Assembly: GCF_003130585.1 (NCBI RefSeq) | Contig: NZ_QFKX01000002.1 | Span: forward strand, 744,001-808,000 | Length of the DNA: 64,000 bases | Origin: Brachybacterium endophyticum | GTDB taxonomy: Bacteria; Actinomycetota; Actinomycetes; Actinomycetales; Dermabacteraceae | Direction of reading: 5' to 3' | Shown: positions 55,081-63,005 of the stretch, piece after piece | How the letters are laid out: each line of letters opens with the position of its first letter | Position numbering within the stretch: the first letter of the stretch is position 1 | Position numbers and translations under genes: made by a program | The notes under the pieces: model-generated | Database searches by the model: none | What the model was told of the DNA's origin: nothing | What the model saw: only the letters and a program-made list of their open reading frames with translations

Positions 55081-58000
55081 CGCCGAGCTCCGCAGCGCAC
55101 CCCGTGCCCTCGCCCGCGCCGCCGCCCACGTTCTCCGCCGAGCACCTGGCCGCTCTGATGGGCCGCCCCGCGCCCACCCCCGAGCAGACCGCCGTGATCG
55201 AGGCGCCGCTCGCCCCCATGCTGGTGGTCGCGGGCGCCGGCAGCGGGAAGACCGAGACCATGGCCTCGCGGGTGGTGTGGCTGATCGCCAACGGGCACGT
55301 CGAGCCCCGTCAGGTGCTGGGGCTGACCTTCACCCGCAAGGCAGCCCACGAGCTGGCCGAACGCATCGCAGGCCGCCTCTCGACGCTCGCGAGCGTCCTG
55401 CGCGCGGAGGGGCTCCCCCTGCCGCGCGGCCTGGCCCGGGCCGGGCAGGACCTGCTCGGCCAGGACGTGCAGGTCCACACCTACAACGGGTTCGCCCTGG
55501 ACCTGGTGCGCGAGCACGCGCTGCGCGTGGGCCTGGACCCCGAGTTCACGATGATGTCGCCCTCGGCCGCCTGGCAGCTCGCCCACGAGCTCGTCGAGGC
55601 CGCCGACGACACTCTCGCTCTGGACGCCTCTCCGGCCTCGCTGACCGCCGCCCTGGTCTCGCTGACCTCCTCGCTCGCCGATCACCTGGTCTCCCCGGCC
55701 GAGCTGGCCGCCGAGCTGCGAGCGATTCGCGAACACCTCGCCCAGATCCCCCTGCAGGTCAGCGGGCGTCGCCGTACCACACCCAAGGACGTGGCCGCCG
55801 TCGTCTCCGCGTGCGAGCAGCGTCTCGAGCTGATCGGGCTGATCGAGGAGTTCGCGCGTGTGCGCACCGAGCGCAGCGCCCTGGAGTTCTCCGACCAGGT
55901 GCACCTGGCCGCTCGCATCGCCCGCGAGGTGCCCGGGGCCGGGCGACTGGCCCGCGAGCTGCACCCGGTGGTGCTCCTCGACGAGTTCCAGGACACCTCG
56001 GTCGCGCAGCTGCGGATGCTCGCCGACCTGTTCGGTCCCGGCCACGCCGCGTGCGCGGTGGGCGACCCGCAGCAGGCGATCTACGGCTGGCGCGGTGCCT
56101 CGGCCGCCTCCCTCGACGGCTTCGCACGCTCCTTCGCGAGCGAGACCCAGGAGGTCCTCCAGCGCACGCTCTCGACCTCGTGGCGCAACGACCGCGCGGT
56201 CCTCGATGTCGCCAACCGCGTCGCCGCGCCGCTGCGCAGCGCCTCCACCGCGATCACCATCCCCGAACTCCAGGTGCGTCCCGGGGCCGGGGAGGGCACG
56301 GTGCACGTCCACGAAGCAGCCGACGAACAGACAGAGGCCCGAGCGATCGCCGCCTGGATCCGCCGGCGCCGCGGGCCGGAGGTGCGCGGTGACGACTCCT
56401 CGTCGTCCGGTCCCGACACGACATCGACCCCGTTGCCCAGTGCAGCGGTGCTGGTGCGCGCCCGCCGTCAGATCCCGCCGATCGTCGAGGCGCTCGAAGA
56501 GGCAGGGCTGCCCGTGCAGGTGATGGGGCTGGGAGGCCTGCTGGACCGTCCCGAGGTGGCCGATGTGCGGGCACTCCTGGAGTGCGTGCACGACCCGTCG
56601 CGCGGCGATTGGCTGATGCGGCTGCTCGCCGGTCCTCGCTTCCGCCTGGGATCGCGGGACATCGCCGTCCTGGGGCGCTGGCGCGAGAGGCTCGGGGCGA
56701 GGCGACGCCGCGGCGTCGGCGAGGCCGGGACCGTCGACGACGCCGACGAGATGTCGCTGATCGACGCCGTCGACGACCTCCCACCAGCCGATTGGGCGGA
56801 TTCCGAGGGACGCTCGCTGAGCGCCGCGGCACGGGAGCGTCTGCTGGATCTGCAGGGGATGCTGCGACACTTGCGGCGCCGACTCGCCCTGCCCCTCCCG
56901 GATCTCGTCCACGAGGCCGTGCGCGCCCTCGACCTCGATCTCACCCTGCTCGCGGACGCGGACTCCTCGCCGGCCCTGGGAGGCCTGCCGGCTCTGCGCG
57001 AGCATGCGGCGGCGTTCGAGCGCACGGCGCAGCGCCCCGGCCTCGGCCCGTTCCTGGCGCTGCTCGAGATCAGCGAGGACCAGGAGGCGGGGCTGTCGAT
57101 GGGGGCCGGCCAGGCCGATCCGGACCCGGACGCCGTCACCGTCGTCACCATGCACTCGGCGAAGGGCCTCGAATGGGACCTGGTCGCCGTCGCCGGACTC
57201 AGCGAGGGATCGGTGCCCTCCTACGATCTCCGCCGTGCACGCACCACGGAGGACGGCACGGTGCGCGTGGCCGATTCCGGCTGGCTCGGCAAGCTCGCCG
57301 ACGCCTCGATCCCCAGTTCCCTGCGCGGGGACGCGGACATCCTTCCGCAGCTGGACTGGGCGGCCGCCGACACACAGGTCGACGCCGAGTCACTGATCCA
57401 GCAGTTCCGCTTCGACCAGGGGGAGGAGTCGCTGAGGGAGGACCGTCGGCTGATGTACGTCGCGGTCACCCGGGCTCGTGAGGACCTCCTGCTGAGCTCG
57501 TGCGCCTGGCGGACCGGAGCGGCGAAGCCCCGGCCGCGATCGCGCTACCTGCGGGAGGTCCTCCCGCAGGTGCCGGCACCGTTCCAGGTCCTTGAGGACG
57601 TGCCGGAGAAGAACCCTCTGGATGCCCTGCTCCTCGAGGCCGAGTGGCCCCCGCCGCCGGGGGAGGCGGAGCAGCGCCGACACGAGGCCGAGCGGCTCCT
57701 CGCCGCCGCCTCCGAGGGTGACCTCCCCGAGGTCCCCGAGGACGCAGAGCTCGCCGAGCAGACCCGGCGGGTGCTCGCCGATCTCGCCGAGCGTCGTGAG
57801 CAGCTGACGGTGCGTTCCCCTGCGCGCCTCTCGGCCTCCCAGATCGTCGCCCGCGCCCAGGACCCGCAGGCCGCAGCGCGCGCGATGCTGCGACCCCTGC
57901 CGCGCCGCCCCTCACGCTCGGCGCGCCGGGGCACGGCGTTCCACGCCTGGATCGAGCAGCGCCTCGAGGGTGGTGCCCTGCTCGATCTCGAGGACATCGC

Positions 58001-58484
58001 CGAGTTCGCGGACCTCGAGGAGCAGGAGCAGGATCGGACGCAGGATCGCGCCGACGCCGACGCCGGGGCCGATACCGATGCTGCCGCGCTCGCCCGGATG
58101 CGCGAGTCCTTCGAGTCCTCGCCGTATGCGTCCCAGGTGCCCATCGCGGTGGAGGAGCCGGTGACCACGCGGATCGGGCCGCTGGCGATCAGGGGAGTGA
58201 TCGACGCCGTCTTCCCCGATCCCGAGCACCCCGACGGTGTGGTGATCCTGGACTGGAAGACCGGATCACCGCCCACGGGCGCCCGCCGCCGAGCCCGGGC
58301 CCTGCAGCTGTCGGTCTACCGGCTGGCCTGGCACGAGCGCACGGGGATGCCGCTGTCCAGGATCCGCACCGTGTTCTACTACGTGGCCGACGGCGTCAGC
58401 CACGAGGTCACGCACCATCCCTCCCGCAGTTCGATGGAACGGATGCTGCTCGCTGCCGACGAGGAGACCTCGCCCGAACGATGA
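55077..58484 (+). CDS. adnB: AdnB-like subunit of the AdnAB helicase-nuclease
   Basis: A 1135-residue UvrD-type helicase with a C-terminal RecB-like nuclease, matching AdnB (Rv3201c), the leading motor of the heterodimer. The motor is intact: AGAGSGKTE with Lys58, LTFTRKAAHEL, DEFQDT (Asp302-Glu303), GDPQQAIYGWRG, TMHSAKGLEWDLV and YVAVTRARE. The nuclease has GTAFHAWIEQRL, Asp1043 (RGVIDAVF) and Asp1059-x-Lys1061 (ILDWKTG). The GTG start overlaps the adnA stop (GTGA), so equal amounts of the two subunits are likely made. Confidence 0.92.
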   Translation: MTPSSAAHPVPSPAPPPTFSAEHLAALMGRPAPTPEQTAVIEAPLAPMLVVAGAGSGKTETMASRVVWLIANGHVEPRQVLGLTFTRKAAHELAERIAGRLSTLASVLRAEGLPLPRGLARAGQDLLGQDVQVHTYNGFALDLVREHALRVGLDPEFTMMSPSAAWQLAHELVEAADDTLALDASPASLTAALVSLTSSLADHLVSPAELAAELRAIREHLAQIPLQVSGRRRTTPKDVAAVVSACEQRLELIGLIEEFARVRTERSALEFSDQVHLAARIAREVPGAGRLARELHPVVLLDEFQDTSVAQLRMLADLFGPGHAACAVGDPQQAIYGWRGASAASLDGFARSFASETQEVLQRTLSTSWRNDRAVLDVANRVAAPLRSASTAITIPELQVRPGAGEGTVHVHEAADEQTEARAIAAWIRRRRGPEVRGDDSSSSGPDTTSTPLPSAAVLVRARRQIPPIVEALEEAGLPVQVMGLGGLLDRPEVADVRALLECVHDPSRGDWLMRLLAGPRFRLGSRDIAVLGRWRERLGARRRRGVGEAGTVDDADEMSLIDAVDDLPPADWADSEGRSLSAAARERLLDLQGMLRHLRRRLALPLPDLVHEAVRALDLDLTLLADADSSPALGGLPALREHAAAFERTAQRPGLGPFLALLEISEDQEAGLSMGAGQADPDPDAVTVVTMHSAKGLEWDLVAVAGLSEGSVPSYDLRRARTTEDGTVRVADSGWLGKLADASIPSSLRGDADILPQLDWAAADTQVDAESLIQQFRFDQGEESLREDRRLMYVAVTRAREDLLLSSCAWRTGAAKPRPRSRYLREVLPQVPAPFQVLEDVPEKNPLDALLLEAEWPPPPGEAEQRRHEAERLLAAASEGDLPEVPEDAELAEQTRRVLADLAERREQLTVRSPARLSASQIVARAQDPQAAARAMLRPLPRRPSRSARRGTAFHAWIEQRLEGGALLDLEDIAEFADLEEQEQDRTQDRADADAGADTDAAALARMRESFESSPYASQVPIAVEEPVTTRIGPLAIRGVIDAVFPDPEHPDGVVILDWKTGSPPTGARRRARALQLSVYRLAWHERTGMPLSRIRTVFYYVADGVSHEVTHHPSRSSMERMLLAADEETSPER

Positions 58485-58899
58485 GGATCGACAGGGCGGC
58501 GAGACACGCCCGAGCACCGAGCAGCGAGGGTCGAGCACCGAGCACCGAGCACCGAGCACCGAGCACCGAGCGAGCACCGGGTACCGAGGACCGGGCACCG
58601 AGACCGAGGACCGGGTACCGGGCACCGAGCACCGGGGACCGCCTACCACTCGAGGAACGGGGGCGTGGGAGGCGACGTCGGCTCCTCTGGTCGGCGCGCA
58701 CCGGTCCTCCCCACTGCACAGCTGTCCCCATTCGGATCTCGAACGCCCGTGCGCACGGCGTCCGTGATGGGCTGAAGACTCGCGCGGACGCGGTACGTGG
58801 AATCGGACGGCTCCTGGGTACCGGGCCGGGCCGTGACCGGTTCGGAGTGCGGGCGGTGAGGCGGCAGCAGCGCGGTGGGGCAGCGGAAGGACAGGGGAC
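58485..58899. other. Gap of 415 bases between adnB and the HNH gene
   Basis: No credible gene. Its first part holds about 18 heptamer repeats (58512-58640). The rest shows no clear structure beyond the ribosome binding site of the next gene (GGAAGGA at 58885). Confidence 0.8.
58512..58640. repeat. Heptanucleotide tandem array, consensus GRGNACC
   Basis: About 18 units in register, from GAGCACC (the commonest) to GGGTACC, GGGCACC and GAGGACC, with two phase slips (near 58568 and 58600). It lies directly after adnB. Confidence 0.92.
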
Positions 58900-60615
58900 A
58901 TGGTGGCCACGACGGAGTCGGCTGCGGGTGAGGCTCTCGCGAGCATCGAGGACCTGCTGCGCCAGGGGGACGCCGAGCGCCTCGGCACGCGGATCCAGGC
59001 GCACGCTGCCCACGTCGCGGAGGCGGAGTGCCGCCTCCTCCTGCTGATCGGTGAGTTCGACGCCGGGGAGGGAGTGCGCTGGTACGTCGGCCTGAAGTCG
59101 ACGGCGCACTGGCTGTGCTGGGCCTGTTCCATGTCGCCCGGCGCCGCGCGCGAACACGTGCGTGTGGCGCGGGCACTGCGAGAGATGCCGCTGACCGTGC
59201 AGGAGTTCTCCCGGGGCGCCCTGTCGTACTCGAAGGTCCGCGAGATGACGCGTGTCGCCGCCCTCGTCGACGAGGCCGTGCTGGTCGGGATGGCACGGGA
59301 GATGACGGCATCGCAGCTGGCACGCACCATCAGCTCGTTCCGCGCGGATCCCGGCTCGCGGATGAGTCAGGATGCTCGCCGAGAGGCCTCCTGGCAGGTC
59401 CGGAGCGATGGCATGGTCGAGATCCGTGCTCTGCTGCCCGCCGAGCTGGGCGCCGAGGTCGTGACCGCCCTGGACCTCGCCCTCCAGCATGACGAGAGCA
59501 CCGACGATGACGAGAGCTCCCGGAGTCACGACACGACCCCGGAGGCCTGGGATCCGACCAACAGCTCGATGCTCGAGCAGCGACGGGCCGACGTCTTCGT
59601 CGAGCTGGCGCGGGCCTATCTCGATGCCGGGCCGCAGGATCGCTCCGGGGAGGACCGACACCTGGTCCTGGTCCATGCGACGCCGGACATGCTCGTGGAG
59701 CAGTCGCCGACGGAGTCGGACGAGGGGAACCGGCCCAAGGGATGCGCCGAGATGCCCACGACAGCGGGAACGGGGCGCTTGGTCCCCGAGAGGGATATGA
59801 CACCCCGGGAGCGAAGTGACGTTCCCGCGGGAACGTCCGCCGGCGGCAGTGGCGTGCGCGGCTCCTCGCCGTCATCGCCCGACGCGCCCGTGACGTCGAC
59901 ACGCTCCGCAGGCACGCCGAGGGACCGCTGCGGCGTGGTGGGGCTAGGGCCGCTCGAAGCGCGCACCGCGCAGCGCTTGAGCTGCACGGGGAGAACGGCT
60001 CTGCTGCTCACCGACCATGACGGGGAGGTGCTGCATCTGGGGCGGAGCCGTCGTCTGGCATCTCCGGCGCAGCGTCGTGCGCTCCGCGCCACGCAGCGCA
60101 CCTGCCAGTTCCCCGGCTGTCACCAGGTGCGGCACCTCGATGCCCACCACCTCGTCCCGTGGAGTCAGGCAGGTGCCACAGACATCGACAACCTGGTCCT
60201 GCTCTGTCGCCGCCACCACGTGATGGTCCACGAGGGAGGTTTGTCTCTGCACCGCACAGACAGCCTTGTCGGGCCTCACGACGTCGAGATCTCCCCGCTG
60301 TTCGCGGACGAACTCTCCCCGCGCTTCGTGGTGCGCGACGATCGGGGCCGGCCCGTTCAGGCCACCTGGCCGCCGATGCTCGAGAACGCCTGCACGAGCC
60401 CTCTCGCTGCCGAGCATCCTTTACGCATCGAGGATGCGCAGCACCCACCGATGTCCTGGGGAGAGGGGGACACGAGGATCGCTCCCACCACGGGCGGCTT
60501 CGGCTTCTCACTCGACGGCGCGGTCACCGGCCTGTGCCAGTCGCCACCACCGCGACCGGCCGCGCAGGAGCGCGGGGAGGACCCCACGGGCGATTCCCGC
60601 CCCGACGCCGCCTGA
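58900..60615 (+). CDS. DUF222/HNH endonuclease family protein (13E12 type)
   Basis: A 571-residue protein of the abundant actinobacterial DUF222-HNH family. The N-terminal DUF222 region (about 15-330) contains GEGVRWYVGLKSTAHWLCWACSMSPGAAREHVRVARALREMP, and the HNH domain at about 390-450 shows CQFPGCHQVRHLDAHHLVPWSQAGATDIDNLVLLCRRHHVMVHEGG, with the Cys pair, the His pair and Asn all present, so the nuclease site looks intact. Family members occur in many near-identical copies and some are linked to introns or mobile elements. The middle (about 255-340) is a low-complexity linker. The ATG follows GGAAGGACAGGGG. It interrupts the otherwise conserved adnB-nudC neighbourhood. Confidence 0.88.
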   Translation: MVATTESAAGEALASIEDLLRQGDAERLGTRIQAHAAHVAEAECRLLLLIGEFDAGEGVRWYVGLKSTAHWLCWACSMSPGAAREHVRVARALREMPLTVQEFSRGALSYSKVREMTRVAALVDEAVLVGMAREMTASQLARTISSFRADPGSRMSQDARREASWQVRSDGMVEIRALLPAELGAEVVTALDLALQHDESTDDDESSRSHDTTPEAWDPTNSSMLEQRRADVFVELARAYLDAGPQDRSGEDRHLVLVHATPDMLVEQSPTESDEGNRPKGCAEMPTTAGTGRLVPERDMTPRERSDVPAGTSAGGSGVRGSSPSSPDAPVTSTRSAGTPRDRCGVVGLGPLEARTAQRLSCTGRTALLLTDHDGEVLHLGRSRRLASPAQRRALRATQRTCQFPGCHQVRHLDAHHLVPWSQAGATDIDNLVLLCRRHHVMVHEGGLSLHRTDSLVGPHDVEISPLFADELSPRFVVRDDRGRPVQATWPPMLENACTSPLAAEHPLRIEDAQHPPMSWGEGDTRIAPTTGGFGFSLDGAVTGLCQSPPPRPAAQERGEDPTGDSRPDAA

Positions 60616-60648
60616 ACGAGAGGCCCGGGCGGATCCGCGCAGGAACGA

Positions 60649-60680
60649 GGGCCAGGTCAGGAGTGGGGCCAGGTCAGGAG
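60649..60680. repeat. 15-bp direct repeat (GGGCCAGGTCAGGAG)
   Basis: Copies at 60649-60663 and 60666-60680, the second overlapping the end of the phosphotransferase gene. Confidence 0.85.
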
Positions 60681-61912
60681 CGAGGGTCCGTGAAGGAACC
60701 GCGCAGCCCGTCGGAGTCGCTCTCGTCCGGGATCTCGTCAGCGCTCTCACGGGGCGCAGCACTCTCACGGGGTGCAGAGTTCTCGTGGTGCGCTGCCCTC
60801 TGAGACCGCGGGGCGTCATCGGGTGCGACTGCGCCCTCATCACTGGCGCCCGCATCCCCGAAGCCCTCCGATTCGAAGCCCTCCGGCTGGATGCGCTCCG
60901 AGCCGACGTGCTCCGGCTCGAAGTGCTCCGACCCGTCGCCGACGTGCTCAGCGCCCTCATCCTCGTGCGCGTCCAGGGACAGGTAAGCGGACTCGGCCTC
61001 GTCCTTGGCGAGCTGGGAGATGTCGGACTCGAGATCGCGCAGCATCCCGCGAGCGTCCTCGATGATCACGTCGTCCTCGGCCTCGATGCCGTGCAGCAGC
61101 CAGTCCACGACGGCGAACTCGCCGACGGCCTGGGCGCGCTCGAGAAGGCGGGGATGGGCCGGCTCACCGAGGTGCCCGCGGTAGGAGGACATCAGGGCGT
61201 CGAAGGAGTCCTCGTCCAGGGCGGAGGCCAGCCAGGCGAGATCGTCGGCCGGATCACCGATGCGCGCTGAGTCCCATCCGCGCACGCCCGTGATCTGCGA
61301 GTCGCGGAAGAACAGGCTCTCCTCGGAGAGATCGGCGTGGATGAAGACGGGCTCGAAGTCCCACAGGGCGTGGTCGGCCAGCAATGCATCCCAGCGCTGC
61401 ACGACGGCGGTGGGAAGCGTCTCGAGCTCCTGGGCGCGTGCGATCTGGACGCGGTGGGACTCCCGCAGCGCCTGCGCGGTGAAGGATTCCGCCCCGAAGG
61501 ACTCGGCCACACGGGCCGGGACGCGGTGGATACGCGAGATGACCTCGCCGAGCGATGCCGCCAGGTCCCGATCGCGCTCCAGGCGGTCCAGCAGCAGCGG
61601 TGATCCGGCATGGACGTCGGTGACGGCGGCACGACCGCCCTCGCCCAGCTTGACCGAGCCCAGTACCGCCGGGACGAGATCGCCCAGGTGGTGCTGGGAG
61701 AGAGCCGCGGAGATGCTCAGCTCCTTCTCCAGCCGCACCCCGCCGGCGGTGCTGCGGGGGCAGGTGACGAGCACCCGACGCCCGTCCTGCCCGATCACTC
61801 CGGCGACGTCGACATCGTCCTGAGGGGTCGGGATCGCGACGGTCCGCTCCGGCTCGAAGCCGGGGACCGATGCGGCGGCGAAAGCTGCCAGGGAGTAGGA
61901 ATTGCGAGGCAC
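60674..61912 (-). CDS. Phosphotransferase-like protein (aminoglycoside phosphotransferase fold), probably kinase-inactive
   Basis: A 412-residue protein resembling the APH/choline kinase fold: the catalytic loop is FIHADLSEES (His192, Asp194) followed by the GWDSARIGDPADDLAWL segment. The Asn expected five residues after Asp194 is Ser199, and the Asp of the following metal-binding DxD/DW position is Gly212, so kinase activity is doubtful. The C-terminal ~100 residues are acidic and repetitive. The GTG at 61912 is set by TACGGT six bases upstream on the minus strand and by the natural N-terminus. It lies between the HNH gene and nudC, as APH-like genes do in several actinobacteria. Confidence 0.75.
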   Translation of the reverse strand: MPRNSYSLAAFAAASVPGFEPERTVAIPTPQDDVDVAGVIGQDGRRVLVTCPRSTAGGVRLEKELSISAALSQHHLGDLVPAVLGSVKLGEGGRAAVTDVHAGSPLLLDRLERDRDLAASLGEVISRIHRVPARVAESFGAESFTAQALRESHRVQIARAQELETLPTAVVQRWDALLADHALWDFEPVFIHADLSEESLFFRDSQITGVRGWDSARIGDPADDLAWLASALDEDSFDALMSSYRGHLGEPAHPRLLERAQAVGEFAVVDWLLHGIEAEDDVIIEDARGMLRDLESDISQLAKDEAESAYLSLDAHEDEGAEHVGDGSEHFEPEHVGSERIQPEGFESEGFGDAGASDEGAVAPDDAPRSQRAAHHENSAPRESAAPRESADEIPDESDSDGLRGSFTDPRS

Positions 61913-61918
61913 GGAACC

Positions 61919-61924
61919 ACCGTA
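61919..61924 (-). promoter_or_regulatory. -10 hexamer TACGGT (minus strand), leaderless type
   Basis: Six bases before the GTG at 61912, supporting that start. Confidence 0.5.
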
Positions 61925-62020
61925 CCCGGCATGCGGCTGGGAGCTGCGTCGGGACACACGGCGGAGCTGCCGTCGGACGAACCGATCCGGACGCCCGGCA
62001 CGGGACATGCGCCACGCGCC

Positions 62021-62026
62021 TACGCT
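62021..62026 (+). promoter_or_regulatory. -10 hexamer TACGCT for nudC, leaderless type
   Basis: Six bases before the ATG at 62033. Confidence 0.55.
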
Positions 62027-62032
62027 GAGGGC

Positions 62033-62953
62033 ATGGTGCGAGTGCGTGGACCCCAGCTGCAGACCCCTCTGACGCGGCACGACCTGGATCGGGACGCCCT
62101 TCGTCGTGCCGACGATCACGTCCTGGACCATGGTGAGGACGCGATCTATCTCGTCACCCGAGCGGGAGCGGCCAGCATGCTCGCGGACCGCGACGGCCAC
62201 CTGGTGCCGGCCCTCGAGATGGAGGATCCCCGCGAGCACCAGCCCGCCCCGGCCGTCTATCTCGGCATGCGCGAGGGCAGGCGGCTGATCGCGGTGGAGA
62301 CGTCCGAACCCAGCGCCGAGCTCGACGATCCGGGACGCGACCTGCGGGATCTGCGGCGCGTGGTCGGCGACCTCTCTCCCGAGGACGCCGCGGTGTGCGT
62401 GGCCGCGGCCGCGATGGGGTCCTGGCACCGCTCGATGCGCCACTGCCCGCTGTGCGGGGCCCTGCTCGCGCCGACCATGGGCGGGTGGGTGCTGAAGTGC
62501 ACCGAGGACGGCACCGAGCACTTCCCGCGCACCGACCCCGCCGTGATCATGGCGGTGCGCGATGCCCAGGACCGCCTCCTGCTGGCCCGCAACGCGAGCT
62601 TCCGTAGCGGCTTCCACTCCGTCCTCGCGGGATTCGTGGAGCCGGGGGAGACGATCGAGGCGGCCGTGGCCCGCGAGGTCGCCGAAGAGGTCACCCTGGA
62701 TGTGGACGAGGTGGAGTACGTGGGCTCGCAGCCCTGGCCCTTCCCTCGATCGTTGATGCTGGCCTTCCGGGCCTGGGTGGCCGGCGGGCCGGAGATCGTG
62801 ATCGGTGACGGCGAGCTCGCCTCGGCCCGCTGGTTCGGTCGCGAGGAGCTCGCCGCCGCGGTGGCTGCCGGTGAGATCCAGCTGCCCCATTCGACCTCGG
62901 TCGGACGGGCGCTGGTGGAGGACTGGTACGGCGGACCGATCGACGACGTCTGA
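62033..62953 (+). CDS. nudC: NAD+ diphosphatase NudC (also mRNA NAD-decapping type)
   Basis: A 306-residue Nudix hydrolase that splits NAD(H) and can remove NAD caps from RNA. The zinc region has Cys138, Cys141 and Cys156, with His163 where the fourth Cys is found in E. coli. The Nudix box spans about 200-222 (GFVEPGETIEAAVAREVAEEV) and the NudC hallmark SQPWPFPRSLM follows. Position between adnB and uvrD2 matches Rv3199c. A leaderless TACGCT promoter is present. Confidence 0.94.
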   Translation: MVRVRGPQLQTPLTRHDLDRDALRRADDHVLDHGEDAIYLVTRAGAASMLADRDGHLVPALEMEDPREHQPAPAVYLGMREGRRLIAVETSEPSAELDDPGRDLRDLRRVVGDLSPEDAAVCVAAAAMGSWHRSMRHCPLCGALLAPTMGGWVLKCTEDGTEHFPRTDPAVIMAVRDAQDRLLLARNASFRSGFHSVLAGFVEPGETIEAAVAREVAEEVTLDVDEVEYVGSQPWPFPRSLMLAFRAWVAGGPEIVIGDGELASARWFGREELAAAVAAGEIQLPHSTSVGRALVEDWYGGPIDDV

Positions 62954-62991
62954 TCCTCCACAGCGCCCGCTCGTTCGTCCCCGCGCGCTGG

Positions 62992-62997
62992 CAGACT
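62992..62997 (+). promoter_or_regulatory. -10 hexamer CAGACT for uvrD2, leaderless type
   Basis: Eight bases before the ATG at 63006. No ribosome binding site is clear. Confidence 0.35.
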
Positions 62998-63005
62998 GAG
63001 GGACG

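Noticed and set aside
58512..58640. Heptamer array considered as an origin or iteron region
   Set aside because: No dnaA boxes, AT-rich stretch or replication gene are next to it, and similar short arrays occur in two other gaps.
58900..60615. The HNH gene as part of an intron or intein
   Set aside because: It is a stand-alone DUF222-HNH protein with its own start and ribosome binding site. No split gene or group I/II intron structure is visible.
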